In this document: one piece after another, positions 53,551 to 62,549 of the stretch
How positions within the stretch are numbered: position 1 is the first letter of the stretch
Layout of the letters: each line of letters starts with the position of its first letter
Source of the DNA: Kitagawia praeruptora
Taxonomy: Eukaryota; Streptophyta; Magnoliopsida; Apiales; Apiaceae
Length of the DNA stretch: 64,000 nt
Reading direction: 5' to 3'
Assembly (NCBI GenBank): GCA_037693485.1
Contig: CM075344.1
Location: 40,210,501 to 40,274,500 of the forward strand
Position numbers and translations under genes: made by a program
Notes under the pieces: generated by a model
The model's database searches: none
What the model saw: the letters and a program-made list of their open reading frames with translations, nothing else
Told to the model about the DNA's origin: nothing

Positions 53551-56500
53551 CTAATTCCGTTTCCTTTTCCTAGCTTCAGCAGCTTGATCTTTTTCTTCTT
53601 TCTGCCTTCTGCGCTTCTCCTCCTGCTGCTTTTGTTTCTTATATACTGGATCACGAAGTTGCGTCCACCTAGTATTCAACAAACTTACTGCTTCCATCTC
53701 TAGAGGGTTCCTGGGTTCTGGGTAAGGATGTTTGAAAAGCCTTCTGAGTTTGTCCACCTCCTGAGTAGTTCTGATCTCTGGAATTTCCTCAAATTTCTTC
53801 ATGATAAGCCGAGGTTTCCTATGAGTTTTATCAGATTTAAACTGACAGTAGATCATTTTGGGATAGCCTATGACACGGTTAGTATTGTGGACACTAGCCG
53901 CATCTCGCTCCAATCGCTTCATTTCCACTACTACATCAGATAGGTAACTCACGAGTCTCTGCTTTTCTGTCACATACTTAACTTCCACATCTTCCCATTT
54001 GAACACATATAACACTTTCTCTAGAACTGCAGCATCTTGAGTCTGCTTCAGCCAGTCTCTACTCATATGCAAGAGTGTTTGCTTCTGGTCTGCATCTATG
54101 AATACTAAGGCATCAGCTGCATTATCAGCAAAAGAATGTATCCAGTATACGCTGTCTCTTCCTGGAACACCAACTGCCTCCCTTATCTCTCCTTGTTCCA
54201 GTTCTCCAGTAGGAAGATTCAGAGCTTCATCAACATTCTTCATTGCTTGAAGAATATTCCAATTCCTCTCTATCAGCTCTGGTTCAATCTTCACATTATC
54301 AAGAGGGTTCGGAGCAATGACATCACACTTCCACACCTCATTGCTCTTCTTTAGTATGACACTTTCAATGGTCTTCACTGAATTATCTTTAAGCACAGAA
54401 GCGAATCCCTTACCCATCATTTGCCTACAGACGGCCTTAAGAGATTCCACTGAAAGTTCCATTAATTCCTTTTCCTCCAGGCTCACCCTCTTCAATTTAC
54501 TGTCAACCACCATCCGGACAACATTTGGATATGCTGAGAATTCTGGACCCTTGTCCTCTGCTAGCCGCATTAACTGATCCCTGTACAGAATGCTTAGATT
54601 CTCAGAATGAGAGTATTGAATTTTTGTTGCTAGCAAGAACAACTCTGATGCAGATCTTCTCGTCATGAATTGATCATCCACATACATGAAAGACATTGGG
54701 ACTCCTTCTGTGAAAGACAAAATAACCTGCCACTCCTTTTGCGTTGAATTGTATCCAACCCTGACTTTAGAAATTAATCTCTTTAAAGCATTTATGTAGT
54801 CAGCCGCCATTGGATTCTGCAAATTTAGTTGGTAGAACAGATCATCTGCTTCCTTGTTATGCTCTCCTTTTGAACATGGTCCCATCAAAATCTTTCTTGC
54901 GTCATCCCACTTCTTCCCTATCCTTCTATTGTCCAGATCGATTTGAGGATCAGCTAGCCTTGCAAGCTCATAATCGTACTGCTTTCCTTGTAGCTCCGCT
55001 TTCTTTTCCTGAAACGCAGCACGACCTTGCATCTGCTTCATTTTAAAGAACTCAGCTTGATCCAAGGCTAACTGTTGAGCTTCAAGGGTTTCCTCATCGA
55101 CAGTAATTTCTTCAGGCAATCCGAAAGACATTCCAGCACCTCCACCTTGATCCTTCAATGATCTCTTTATAGCATGTTTCAACGGTGCGTCTTCCATATC
55201 GGAATCTGAGTCGAGTACCTCCTGTACTTTTTCTTGATGACTCAGATCAACGAATGGCTCATCTGGCTCAATCGCTATTGCCTTACCCTTTTTCCTTCTT
55301 AGAGCCTCTTCATCAATGGACGGCTCAACTTCCATTTCTTTTACAAGATCAGCATGTTCTTGAATTTCTTCGATTTGAACTCCCTGCTGTCTCGTCTTCT
55401 TTATACTCTCCCCCTTAGGTGAGTTATCCTGAACTCCACCCTGGTCTCCAGATCCACCAGCTGTATCAAAATCTTCAAACCCGGAACCATATGCTCCTGC
55501 TCCACTAGCACCACCTGTACCAGCATCGGGGGGAGGTTGTTGCGGCGCGAAACATTCCGGGGGCACAAAACTTCTGATTGCGTACATAACTCTGCTTATC
55601 TCCACAGCCAGAGTATCCATTGTAAGCTCCATTGCTCCCATCCTGTCATTCAGGGTGTTTCCCAAGACACCAGCAGCATGGCCCATGTCATTTACCTGAT
55701 TTTTCAAATCAGTAAAAGCTGAAGCTTGAAGTGCCATTCGTGCTGCGTAGTCGTCAAGTGCCCTTTGATTATTTCCAACATTCATCCCTAACTGCCCCAT
55801 TGACTGCCCAAACTCCTTCATTTGATTTTCCATAAAAGACAAACGAGATTCAAGATTTTCAGAATTAAGGGACGGTGTTTGGTTTAGGTGACCTCGCTCT
55901 AATTCTCGTTCTGTTGGTATTTGGCGCTCGGTTTCGGGCCTTAAAAATGAAGGTCCCTCTCTCCCTAACCTCTCACACACACTCCCTGTCTCACGCTCGT
56001 GTATATCTTCAATAATTGATCCAAAATATGAAGAAGTACCTGCAGAAACTTGATAAGAGATATAATTTGCAGTTATGGGATCAAATACTGTTTGTTCCTG
56101 AGTTGGAATCTCAGGCTGAGAGGCTACAAAGTGTTCTTGTACAACATCAGAACCGATCCTCTTTGTAGCATCAGTACGTACCGGTGAAGGTACGGCTGAA
56201 GTTTTTAAAGCTTCATGTCCTCTTGAAGCAACAGTATCTTTAAGAGGTACAAAATCATCATCAAAATCAAAATCCCTATGTGCAGATTGTTCAAGGGGTG
56301 AACCACTCTCGTGAGGTGGAGTGGTTGCGTGTGACACTCTAGGGTTTGACTGAGATTTAGAAGTAGCAGCATGGGAAATTTTGGCTTTCTTGTGAATAAG
56401 TTGCTGCTCTTCGGGTTCACTCTCATCATCATTTCCTACATCTATATGTGCTGGCTGTTTGGATTCCGGTGACTGGGATGATATAGAATTAGAAATATAG

Positions 56501-57546
56501 CTCTCACCCTGGGATAGATCCTGCGGGCTAGCAGTCTCTTGGGTCTGGGAATCAGAAACATAGGAAGAGGAATGAGTAGAGTGTCGAGAGAGATTACCTG
56601 ATTCATTACCTTGTTCGTCTCCGCTTTGTTCATCAGGAATGGCTTCAAATGCCTCAGCATGAGCAGACCGATTCTGAGCATGTGATGAAGCTTGCGAGAA
56701 TTCCATCAAAGTAGTAACTCCCTCATCATATGTAAGCCACTTTTGTAAGGTTTCAGGAACAGACATCGGTTTTCCATGATGTTTATCCTGATTTTCAACA
56801 GTTGAAAGTGACTTAGTGCCCATCCCTAGCGGTGCAGATGATGGACCACTGGCAAAACTCCGTCTAACAGCAAGAGCATCCTTCGGTACTAAATGATTAA
56901 TCAGCATCTGTAGGAACCGAGGAAACCAGCAGACAACATCTGTGGTGTTGAGGTCTCTGCTTGCAGGAGATCCCATCACAGCCACTATCTCAGAGAGAAC
57001 TATTCGTCCATAATTGATATCCAGCTCTCTTGCTAGGGCAATTCCGAGGTTTTGCATGGGAATGGAAATTTGATGGTAATCGCTTTCTCGTGCCCGAAAA
57101 CATCTTGTTATGGCCTCGAAAAAGTAATTCCATTCCACATGAAGAAATTGTTTTTGGATGTTTCCAGTGATCCGGCCAGTCGGAGGATAACACCCTATTT
57201 CTTCAAAGAATTTGAGGCGATCTGCAGCTGTAGGTTCTGGATCATAAGCATCTTTAACAGGGAATCCAAGAACCTTGTTGACAATTTGTTCAGTCACCAC
57301 ATATTCCTGACCCGCTAAGGTAAACCTGAAACCAAAGGGGGTTGATTTGCTCCCAAAAGAAACCGCACTAGTCCATAATTGCTGTAAAGCATCATGTACT
57401 AGTGTAGGTTTAGCAGAAAAAGCATCGCTAGCTTTGGAATACAAATTGAGAAATCGTATCCAAGACTTAAAGCGCGGGAGTTGATCACCAATTTCCGTAG
57501 AAATATTATAAAAATTGTTTTTGGCAAGTGAAAATTGGTGAGCCAT
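53551..57546 (-). CDS. SIRE third ORF (env-like protein), 1331 codons, intact
   Basis: One uninterrupted frame in sense with pol, placed between pol and the 3' LTR, the position of the env-like ORF in SIRE elements. Residues 1-240 form a globular-looking domain (blocks FKSWIRFLNLYSKASDAF and VLGFPVKDAYDPEP). About 290-560 is Ser/Glu/Gln-rich and probably disordered. About 560-655 is a predicted coiled coil (NLESRLSFMENQMKEFG onward), followed by a Pro/Gly-rich stretch. A second folded part covers about 760-1300, and the end is strongly basic (KRRRQKEEK...RKRKRN), like a nuclear signal. I see no convincing signal peptide or membrane span, so an envelope role is not supported by the sequence. 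The ATG at 57546 is followed by MAHQFSLAK. The block MYVDDQF is coincidental, not an RT motif. Function unknown. Confidence 0.85.
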   Translation of the reverse strand: MAHQFSLAKNNFYNISTEIGDQLPRFKSWIRFLNLYSKASDAFSAKPTLVHDALQQLWTSAVSFGSKSTPFGFRFTLAGQEYVVTEQIVNKVLGFPVKDAYDPEPTAADRLKFFEEIGCYPPTGRITGNIQKQFLHVEWNYFFEAITRCFRARESDYHQISIPMQNLGIALARELDINYGRIVLSEIVAVMGSPASRDLNTTDVVCWFPRFLQMLINHLVPKDALAVRRSFASGPSSAPLGMGTKSLSTVENQDKHHGKPMSVPETLQKWLTYDEGVTTLMEFSQASSHAQNRSAHAEAFEAIPDEQSGDEQGNESGNLSRHSTHSSSYVSDSQTQETASPQDLSQGESYISNSISSQSPESKQPAHIDVGNDDESEPEEQQLIHKKAKISHAATSKSQSNPRVSHATTPPHESGSPLEQSAHRDFDFDDDFVPLKDTVASRGHEALKTSAVPSPVRTDATKRIGSDVVQEHFVASQPEIPTQEQTVFDPITANYISYQVSAGTSSYFGSIIEDIHERETGSVCERLGREGPSFLRPETERQIPTERELERGHLNQTPSLNSENLESRLSFMENQMKEFGQSMGQLGMNVGNNQRALDDYAARMALQASAFTDLKNQVNDMGHAAGVLGNTLNDRMGAMELTMDTLAVEISRVMYAIRSFVPPECFAPQQPPPDAGTGGASGAGAYGSGFEDFDTAGGSGDQGGVQDNSPKGESIKKTRQQGVQIEEIQEHADLVKEMEVEPSIDEEALRRKKGKAIAIEPDEPFVDLSHQEKVQEVLDSDSDMEDAPLKHAIKRSLKDQGGGAGMSFGLPEEITVDEETLEAQQLALDQAEFFKMKQMQGRAAFQEKKAELQGKQYDYELARLADPQIDLDNRRIGKKWDDARKILMGPCSKGEHNKEADDLFYQLNLQNPMAADYINALKRLISKVRVGYNSTQKEWQVILSFTEGVPMSFMYVDDQFMTRRSASELFLLATKIQYSHSENLSILYRDQLMRLAEDKGPEFSAYPNVVRMVVDSKLKRVSLEEKELMELSVESLKAVCRQMMGKGFASVLKDNSVKTIESVILKKSNEVWKCDVIAPNPLDNVKIEPELIERNWNILQAMKNVDEALNLPTGELEQGEIREAVGVPGRDSVYWIHSFADNAADALVFIDADQKQTLLHMSRDWLKQTQDAAVLEKVLYVFKWEDVEVKYVTEKQRLVSYLSDVVVEMKRLERDAASVHNTNRVIGYPKMIYCQFKSDKTHRKPRLIMKKFEEIPEIRTTQEVDKLRRLFKHPYPEPRNPLEMEAVSLLNTRWTQLRDPVYKKQKQQEEKRRRQKEEKDQAAEARKRKRN

Positions 57547-59195
57547 TTTAATTAAAAGTTTTTCTAAAAAAAAAAAAAAAAGTGAAATTTTAATTTTAAT
57601 TTCTGAAAAACAATTAATCTAACAATTAACCATGATAACCCTTTTAATTTATCAAGAACACAAAAGTTCCTTTTTGAAAAATCAAACTACGGGCTTCAAC
57701 AAACAGTTAAAGGATGGCAAATTTCGAACCACTAATTAAATCTGCTTTAACAGTGAAGTGTTTGTGTGTAAAACCGTTTTTGAACAGATCTGTTAACTTT
57801 TGTGTGTATATACGTGTGTATATATATATATCAAGAAAGATGAACCAACAAACACACAAGAACAGAGATTAATAGTAACACACAAATGATAGCAGTCAAA
57901 AAATGGGCATTAATTCGTTGTCCGTATGAGATTTGTCACAAAAATCACGAATCAATGGTTGTATCTATGAAATCGCCTGTATGTATATGTGCGGCTGTAA
58001 AACTCTATTTAGGTAAAAGTGAAAGAAAATGTCGAGTTAAAGATGTATATATAGACATGAATGTGCAATGACAGAAATGCCCCTGATAAAAAATGTAAAA
58101 AACACCAAGTACATACAGGGAACACCCTATCTCGAACCTCAAGTCGAAATTCGAGATAAAGTTCGAGATAGGTGTCAACTCGAACTTTTAGCACTTAGCA
58201 AAAATCAGCAATAAAATCTATCTCGAAGTTCGAGATAAAGTTCGAGTTAGCAGTTAACTCGAAAAACTTGAACCACTTGAACCATTAATCTATCAAAGAT
58301 CATGTACAGCACACATCACCAACATTACTAGGGAAACCTATCTCGAAATTCAAGTAGAAATTCGAGATAGACTTCGAGTTAGGAGTTAACTCGAAATAAA
58401 TCCCCTTAGACACTGAGAACTCTATCTCGAACATCAAGTCGAAATTCGAGTTGAGTTTCGAGATAGAGTCTAACTCGAAGTTATTGACTAACTCGAAGTT
58501 ATTCTCAGTTCTCCAAAAATATCTCCAAAAATGTAACCTGATCTCAACCTTCGAGATAAAGTTCGAGATAGAAATTATCTCGAATATTTTGAAGATAATA
58601 AAAAATAGGCACACTGGTAACTCTAAGTCGAACTTTAAGTCGAATTTCGAGTTGAATTTCGAGATAGAGTCTAACTCGAAATTCTTCCCAGACTTAGAAT
58701 TTTCAAAACTTCCCTCAGAAAGCTCAAATCGAAATTCAACTAGAATTTCAAGATGAGTTTCGAGATAGTGACTAACTCGAAATTTTGAAGATACTTAGAA
58801 TAATTTGACAATTTTTCTTTGAAAAACTCAACAATTAATTTTGTCAAATTAATATAAATATCAATTCAAGGATTTTAATATATGACATAATTAAAACATT
58901 CCTTGACAATTCTAAGGCCTCTAATTACATGAAAAACACAGGTAAATTCATCTAAAAATCATGCAATATTTAGAATATTATGAATTTAACTCCCCCTATG
59001 ATCATGCAATCTAATAAGCATAAATTCACAGATTTGTGCTATAAAAGACACTTAAAACACACTGAATTCATGCAAAATCACACTATATGCATCCTATAAT
59101 AATCATTAATTAGGCATTTTAAAGTCTAAGCACATAATGATTAAATATCTTGCATATACCAACATAACCATGGATTTTACAGATAGAAGGCTTTA
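57547..59195 (-). other. Spacer between SIRE pol and env-like ORF
   Basis: 1.65 kb with no long frame. It holds the repeat array at 58129-58788, a short GT/TA microsatellite near 57805-57832 and otherwise AT-rich DNA. The region may carry the signal by which the env-like ORF is expressed, for example a spliced or separate transcript; this is inference. Confidence 0.6.
58129..58788. repeat. Degenerate palindromic repeat array (TCTCGAAATTCGAGATA family)
   Basis: About seven modules of 80-110 bases, each with variants of ATCTCGAAATTCGAGATAAAG and TAACTCGAA, start near 58129, 58218, 58339, 58421, 58540, 58618 and 58726. Most motifs are self-complementary. A related pattern (GAGAATTTCGACTT, CTCGAAATTC) occurs in the 48-bp duplication of the SIRE LTR. 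Confidence 0.85.
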
Positions 59196-62100
59196 CTAAC
59201 TTGTGTTAAGCATTCCCAATTCACCAACCAACCTATTGAATGTTACTTCATCAAGAGGTTTGGTGAATATATCTGCAATTTGTTGCATTGTGGGCACAAA
59301 ATGTAGCTCCACAGTCCCCTCCTCGACATGTTCTCTTATGAAGTGATACCTGATGTCGATGTGCTTTGTTCTTGAGTGATCTACAGGATTGTTGGTTATG
59401 GCAATGGCACTTGTGTTGTCACACATAATTGGAATTTTCTTGTGCTCCATGCCATAATCCTTCAATTGGTTCCTCATCCACAGTATTTGAGCTACACAGC
59501 TTCCAGCAGCAATGTACTCAGCTTCAGCAGTAGAAGTAGATACTGTATGTTGCTTTTTACTTTGCCAGGACACCAATCTTCTGCCAAGAAATTGACAAGC
59601 ACCAGATGTGCTTTTCCTATCAATCCTGCAACCTGCATAATCTGAATCCGTATAGCCAATTAGATTAAAACCTGTATCTCTTGGGTACCAAATTCCTAGA
59701 TTTGGTGTGCCCTTGAGATACCTAAAAATTCTTTTGACGGCTATGAGATGTGATTCTCTAGGATCCGCTTGGAATCTTGCACATAAACAAGTCGCGAACA
59801 TTATATCGGGTCTACTTGCAGTTAAATAGAGAAGTGAGCCAATCATACCTCGATAGCTTGTGATGTCAACTGATTTACCTGATTTGTCTTCATCAAGCTT
59901 CGTGGCTGTTGCCATGGGAGTCTTGGCTGCTGATGCATCTTCTAGATTATACTTCTTGAGTAAATCTCTGACGTACTTGGATTGACTGATAAAGATACCA
60001 TCTTTTCTCTGACTGATCTGTAATCCAAGGAAGAAGGACAGCTCTCCCATCATGCTCATCTCGTATTTGTCTTGCATTAGCTTAGCAAATTTCTCGCACA
60101 AGCGCTCATTCGATGACCCAAAGATAATATCGTCCACATATACTTGAACAAGTATTAGATCATTCTTCACATTCTTATAGAACAATGTTTTGTCAATTAC
60201 TCCCCTAGTGAAACCACTTTCAATTAAGAATACAGATAGGGTTTCATACCAACATCTTGGGGATTGCCTGAGGCCATAGACAGATTTGAAGAGAAGATAC
60301 ACAAAATCTACAAGTTCTGGATCAATGAAGCCAGGTGGCTGTTCCAGATACACTTCTTCTTCTAACTCTCCGTTCAGGAAGGCACTTTTCACATCCATCT
60401 GGAAAACCTTGAAGTTCTTATGTGCTGCAAATGCCAAAAACATCCTGACTGCCTCAAGTCTTGCAACTGGTGCATAGGTCTCATCATAATCAATTCCTTC
60501 TCGTTGAGAATAACCTTTTGCAACCAAACGAGCCTTGTTTCGTGTTACAAGTCCGTTTTCATCCATTTTATTTCTGAATACCCACCTTGCTCCAATTACT
60601 GATTTGTTCTTTGGTCGGGGTACCAGTTTCCAAACTTTCTGCCTTTCAAACTGATTGAGTTCCTCTTGCATTGCAATCACCCAATCAGCATCACCAAGAG
60701 CTTCTTCTATTTCTTTAGGTTCAAGCTTGGATAAGAACCCAGAAAATAAGCAAATATTAGCTAGGTCAGCTCTTGCATTTCTTTTAGTAGACACACCAGC
60801 ATCTGGATCACCAATAATCAATTCAAACGGATGGTCTCTATTCCATACTCGTTCTCTTGGAAATTGTCTTGATGATTCAGCATGACTTTCTGAATTGTGG
60901 TGCTGACTACCTTGAATACTTTCACTAACTCCCCCTGAGTTAGTGCCAGCTCCTACAGAACTAGAGTCAACTCGATTCGAGCCTTGAACAGTAGTCCTTG
61001 AGCTGCTATTTACTCCCCCTGAGTTGTTGCCGGTTCGTACTGAAGAAGTCTCTCCTGATCTTGTAGAATTAGCTTGTTCACTAGACTCAGGTTCTTCACG
61101 TACACTTGGAACATTTAATGGGACAACCAACTCAGGTTCATCTTCAAGATCTTCTAAGTCCAGATTCTGAAATTTTAGGGACTCAGGTTCACTAGAATCT
61201 CTTGAAATTGATGAGAGTTTGGTATCGTCGAATCTGACGTTGTAGCTTTCAGTCACTTTTCGATCATTCACTAAGAACACCCTATAAGCAGCTACCACAT
61301 CTGTGGAGTAACCAACAAAGATTCCTTCACGAGCTTTTGCTGCAAACTTGCCTAGATTTTCATCATCTATAAGTACATAGCATTTTGCTCCGAATACATG
61401 AAAATATTTGATTGTTGGTCTTCTGCCGTTCATTAGCTCACATGGTGTCTTTTCTTTATCTTTTATGATCAAGGATCGATTTTGAGTGTAACACACGGTA
61501 CTCACTGCTTCTGCCCAGAAATACAGAGGAAGTTTCGAATCACACAACAAAGTTCTTGCTGCTTCAACCAATGTTCTATTCTTCCTTTCAACCACTCCAT
61601 TTTGTTGTGGAGTTCTCGGGGCTGAGTACTGACGACGTATTCCTTTAGATACACAGAAGTCATTTAGCACTGCGTTTTTGAATTCAGTGCCATTGTCTGA
61701 TCTAATCGTCTTCACAGTAAGTGTTGAAACATTCTCAATTTGAGTGATGTGATCAATGATTAGGAAAGGTACTTCGTCTTTCGTCATTGCGAACAATACC
61801 CATGTATACTTGGAGAAGTCATCCACGATTACCAATGCATATCTTTTCCTAGATAAAGATAGGACATTCACTGGGCCAAACAAATCCATATGAAGAAGTT
61901 GCAGAGGCTCAGTGATACTAGAAATTTCTTTGCTTTTATGCGATGCTCGTTTTGACTTTCCCATTTCACAGGCTTCACAGAGTCCTTTCGGAGCGAACTC
62001 CATTTGAGGTAGATCTCTCACCAATTCTCGCCTCGCGAGAGCATTCATCGTTTTGAAGTTTAAGTGAGATAACTTTTTGTGCCATAACCAGCTTTCATCA

Positions 62101-62549
62101 TCCGAAGCTTTGCTGTAGAAACAGGTAACTTCATTCTGATTTGCTGAATCCATGTCTGCAACAAAAAGATCTGCCTTTCGAACTCCTCTCAAAGCCAGTG
62201 AACCTTCCTTGATGTGAGTGATTGATACACCTTTCTTGTTGAATACAATTTCGTAACCTTTGTCACAGAATTGACTGATACTCAACAAATTATGCTTTAA
62301 TCCCTCAACATAGGAAATATCTTCAATGATGACATTGCCAGTTTTCAGTTTGCCATATCCCTTTGTCACACCTCTGCTGTCATCTCCAAAGGTAACATAA
62401 GGGCCAGCCTTCATAACCAACTCTGTAAGCAGGGACTTGTCTCCAGTCATATGCCTCGATGCTCCACTATCTAGCACCCATATAACTTTATTTCTCTTTT
62501 GCTTAATGCCCTGCAATAACAGATTGATTAGACTTTCTTCGGAACCCAA
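59196..62549 (-). CDS. SIRE pol: protease, integrase, reverse transcriptase, RNase H (intact)
   Basis: 1117 codons, read from a TTG because no ATG opens this frame, so it must be expressed as part of a gag fusion. Protease: DSG at residues 27-29 (WVLDSGASRHMTG). Integrase: zinc site H157, H162, C191, C194; catalytic D222, D285, E321 (D-x62-D-x35-E). A Ser/Asn/Gly-rich linker spans about 450-565. Reverse transcriptase: D719 in QMDVKSAF and YVDD at 804-807. RNase H: D968, E1009/E1011, D1044, ending with the IADIFTKPL block. All catalytic residues I can check are present and there is no stop, so the enzyme could be active. It starts inside the end of gag (overlap 62528-62549) in a different frame. 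Confidence 0.93.
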   Translation of the reverse strand: MGSEESLINLLLQGIKQKRNKVIWVLDSGASRHMTGDKSLLTELVMKAGPYVTFGDDSRGVTKGYGKLKTGNVIIEDISYVEGLKHNLLSISQFCDKGYEIVFNKKGVSITHIKEGSLALRGVRKADLFVADMDSANQNEVTCFYSKASDDESWLWHKKLSHLNFKTMNALARRELVRDLPQMEFAPKGLCEACEMGKSKRASHKSKEISSITEPLQLLHMDLFGPVNVLSLSRKRYALVIVDDFSKYTWVLFAMTKDEVPFLIIDHITQIENVSTLTVKTIRSDNGTEFKNAVLNDFCVSKGIRRQYSAPRTPQQNGVVERKNRTLVEAARTLLCDSKLPLYFWAEAVSTVCYTQNRSLIIKDKEKTPCELMNGRRPTIKYFHVFGAKCYVLIDDENLGKFAAKAREGIFVGYSTDVVAAYRVFLVNDRKVTESYNVRFDDTKLSSISRDSSEPESLKFQNLDLEDLEDEPELVVPLNVPSVREEPESSEQANSTRSGETSSVRTGNNSGGVNSSSRTTVQGSNRVDSSSVGAGTNSGGVSESIQGSQHHNSESHAESSRQFPRERVWNRDHPFELIIGDPDAGVSTKRNARADLANICLFSGFLSKLEPKEIEEALGDADWVIAMQEELNQFERQKVWKLVPRPKNKSVIGARWVFRNKMDENGLVTRNKARLVAKGYSQREGIDYDETYAPVARLEAVRMFLAFAAHKNFKVFQMDVKSAFLNGELEEEVYLEQPPGFIDPELVDFVYLLFKSVYGLRQSPRCWYETLSVFLIESGFTRGVIDKTLFYKNVKNDLILVQVYVDDIIFGSSNERLCEKFAKLMQDKYEMSMMGELSFFLGLQISQRKDGIFISQSKYVRDLLKKYNLEDASAAKTPMATATKLDEDKSGKSVDITSYRGMIGSLLYLTASRPDIMFATCLCARFQADPRESHLIAVKRIFRYLKGTPNLGIWYPRDTGFNLIGYTDSDYAGCRIDRKSTSGACQFLGRRLVSWQSKKQHTVSTSTAEAEYIAAGSCVAQILWMRNQLKDYGMEHKKIPIMCDNTSAIAITNNPVDHSRTKHIDIRYHFIREHVEEGTVELHFVPTMQQIADIFTKPLDEVTFNRLVGELGMLNTS

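Noticed and set aside
55000..55100. YVDD-like block in the SIRE third ORF as a second RT
   Set aside because: The block MYVDDQF stands alone at about 54680-54700 with no other RT motifs around it.
53728..57318. Plus-strand frames opposite the env-like ORF
   Set aside because: Shadow frames of the long minus-strand ORF.
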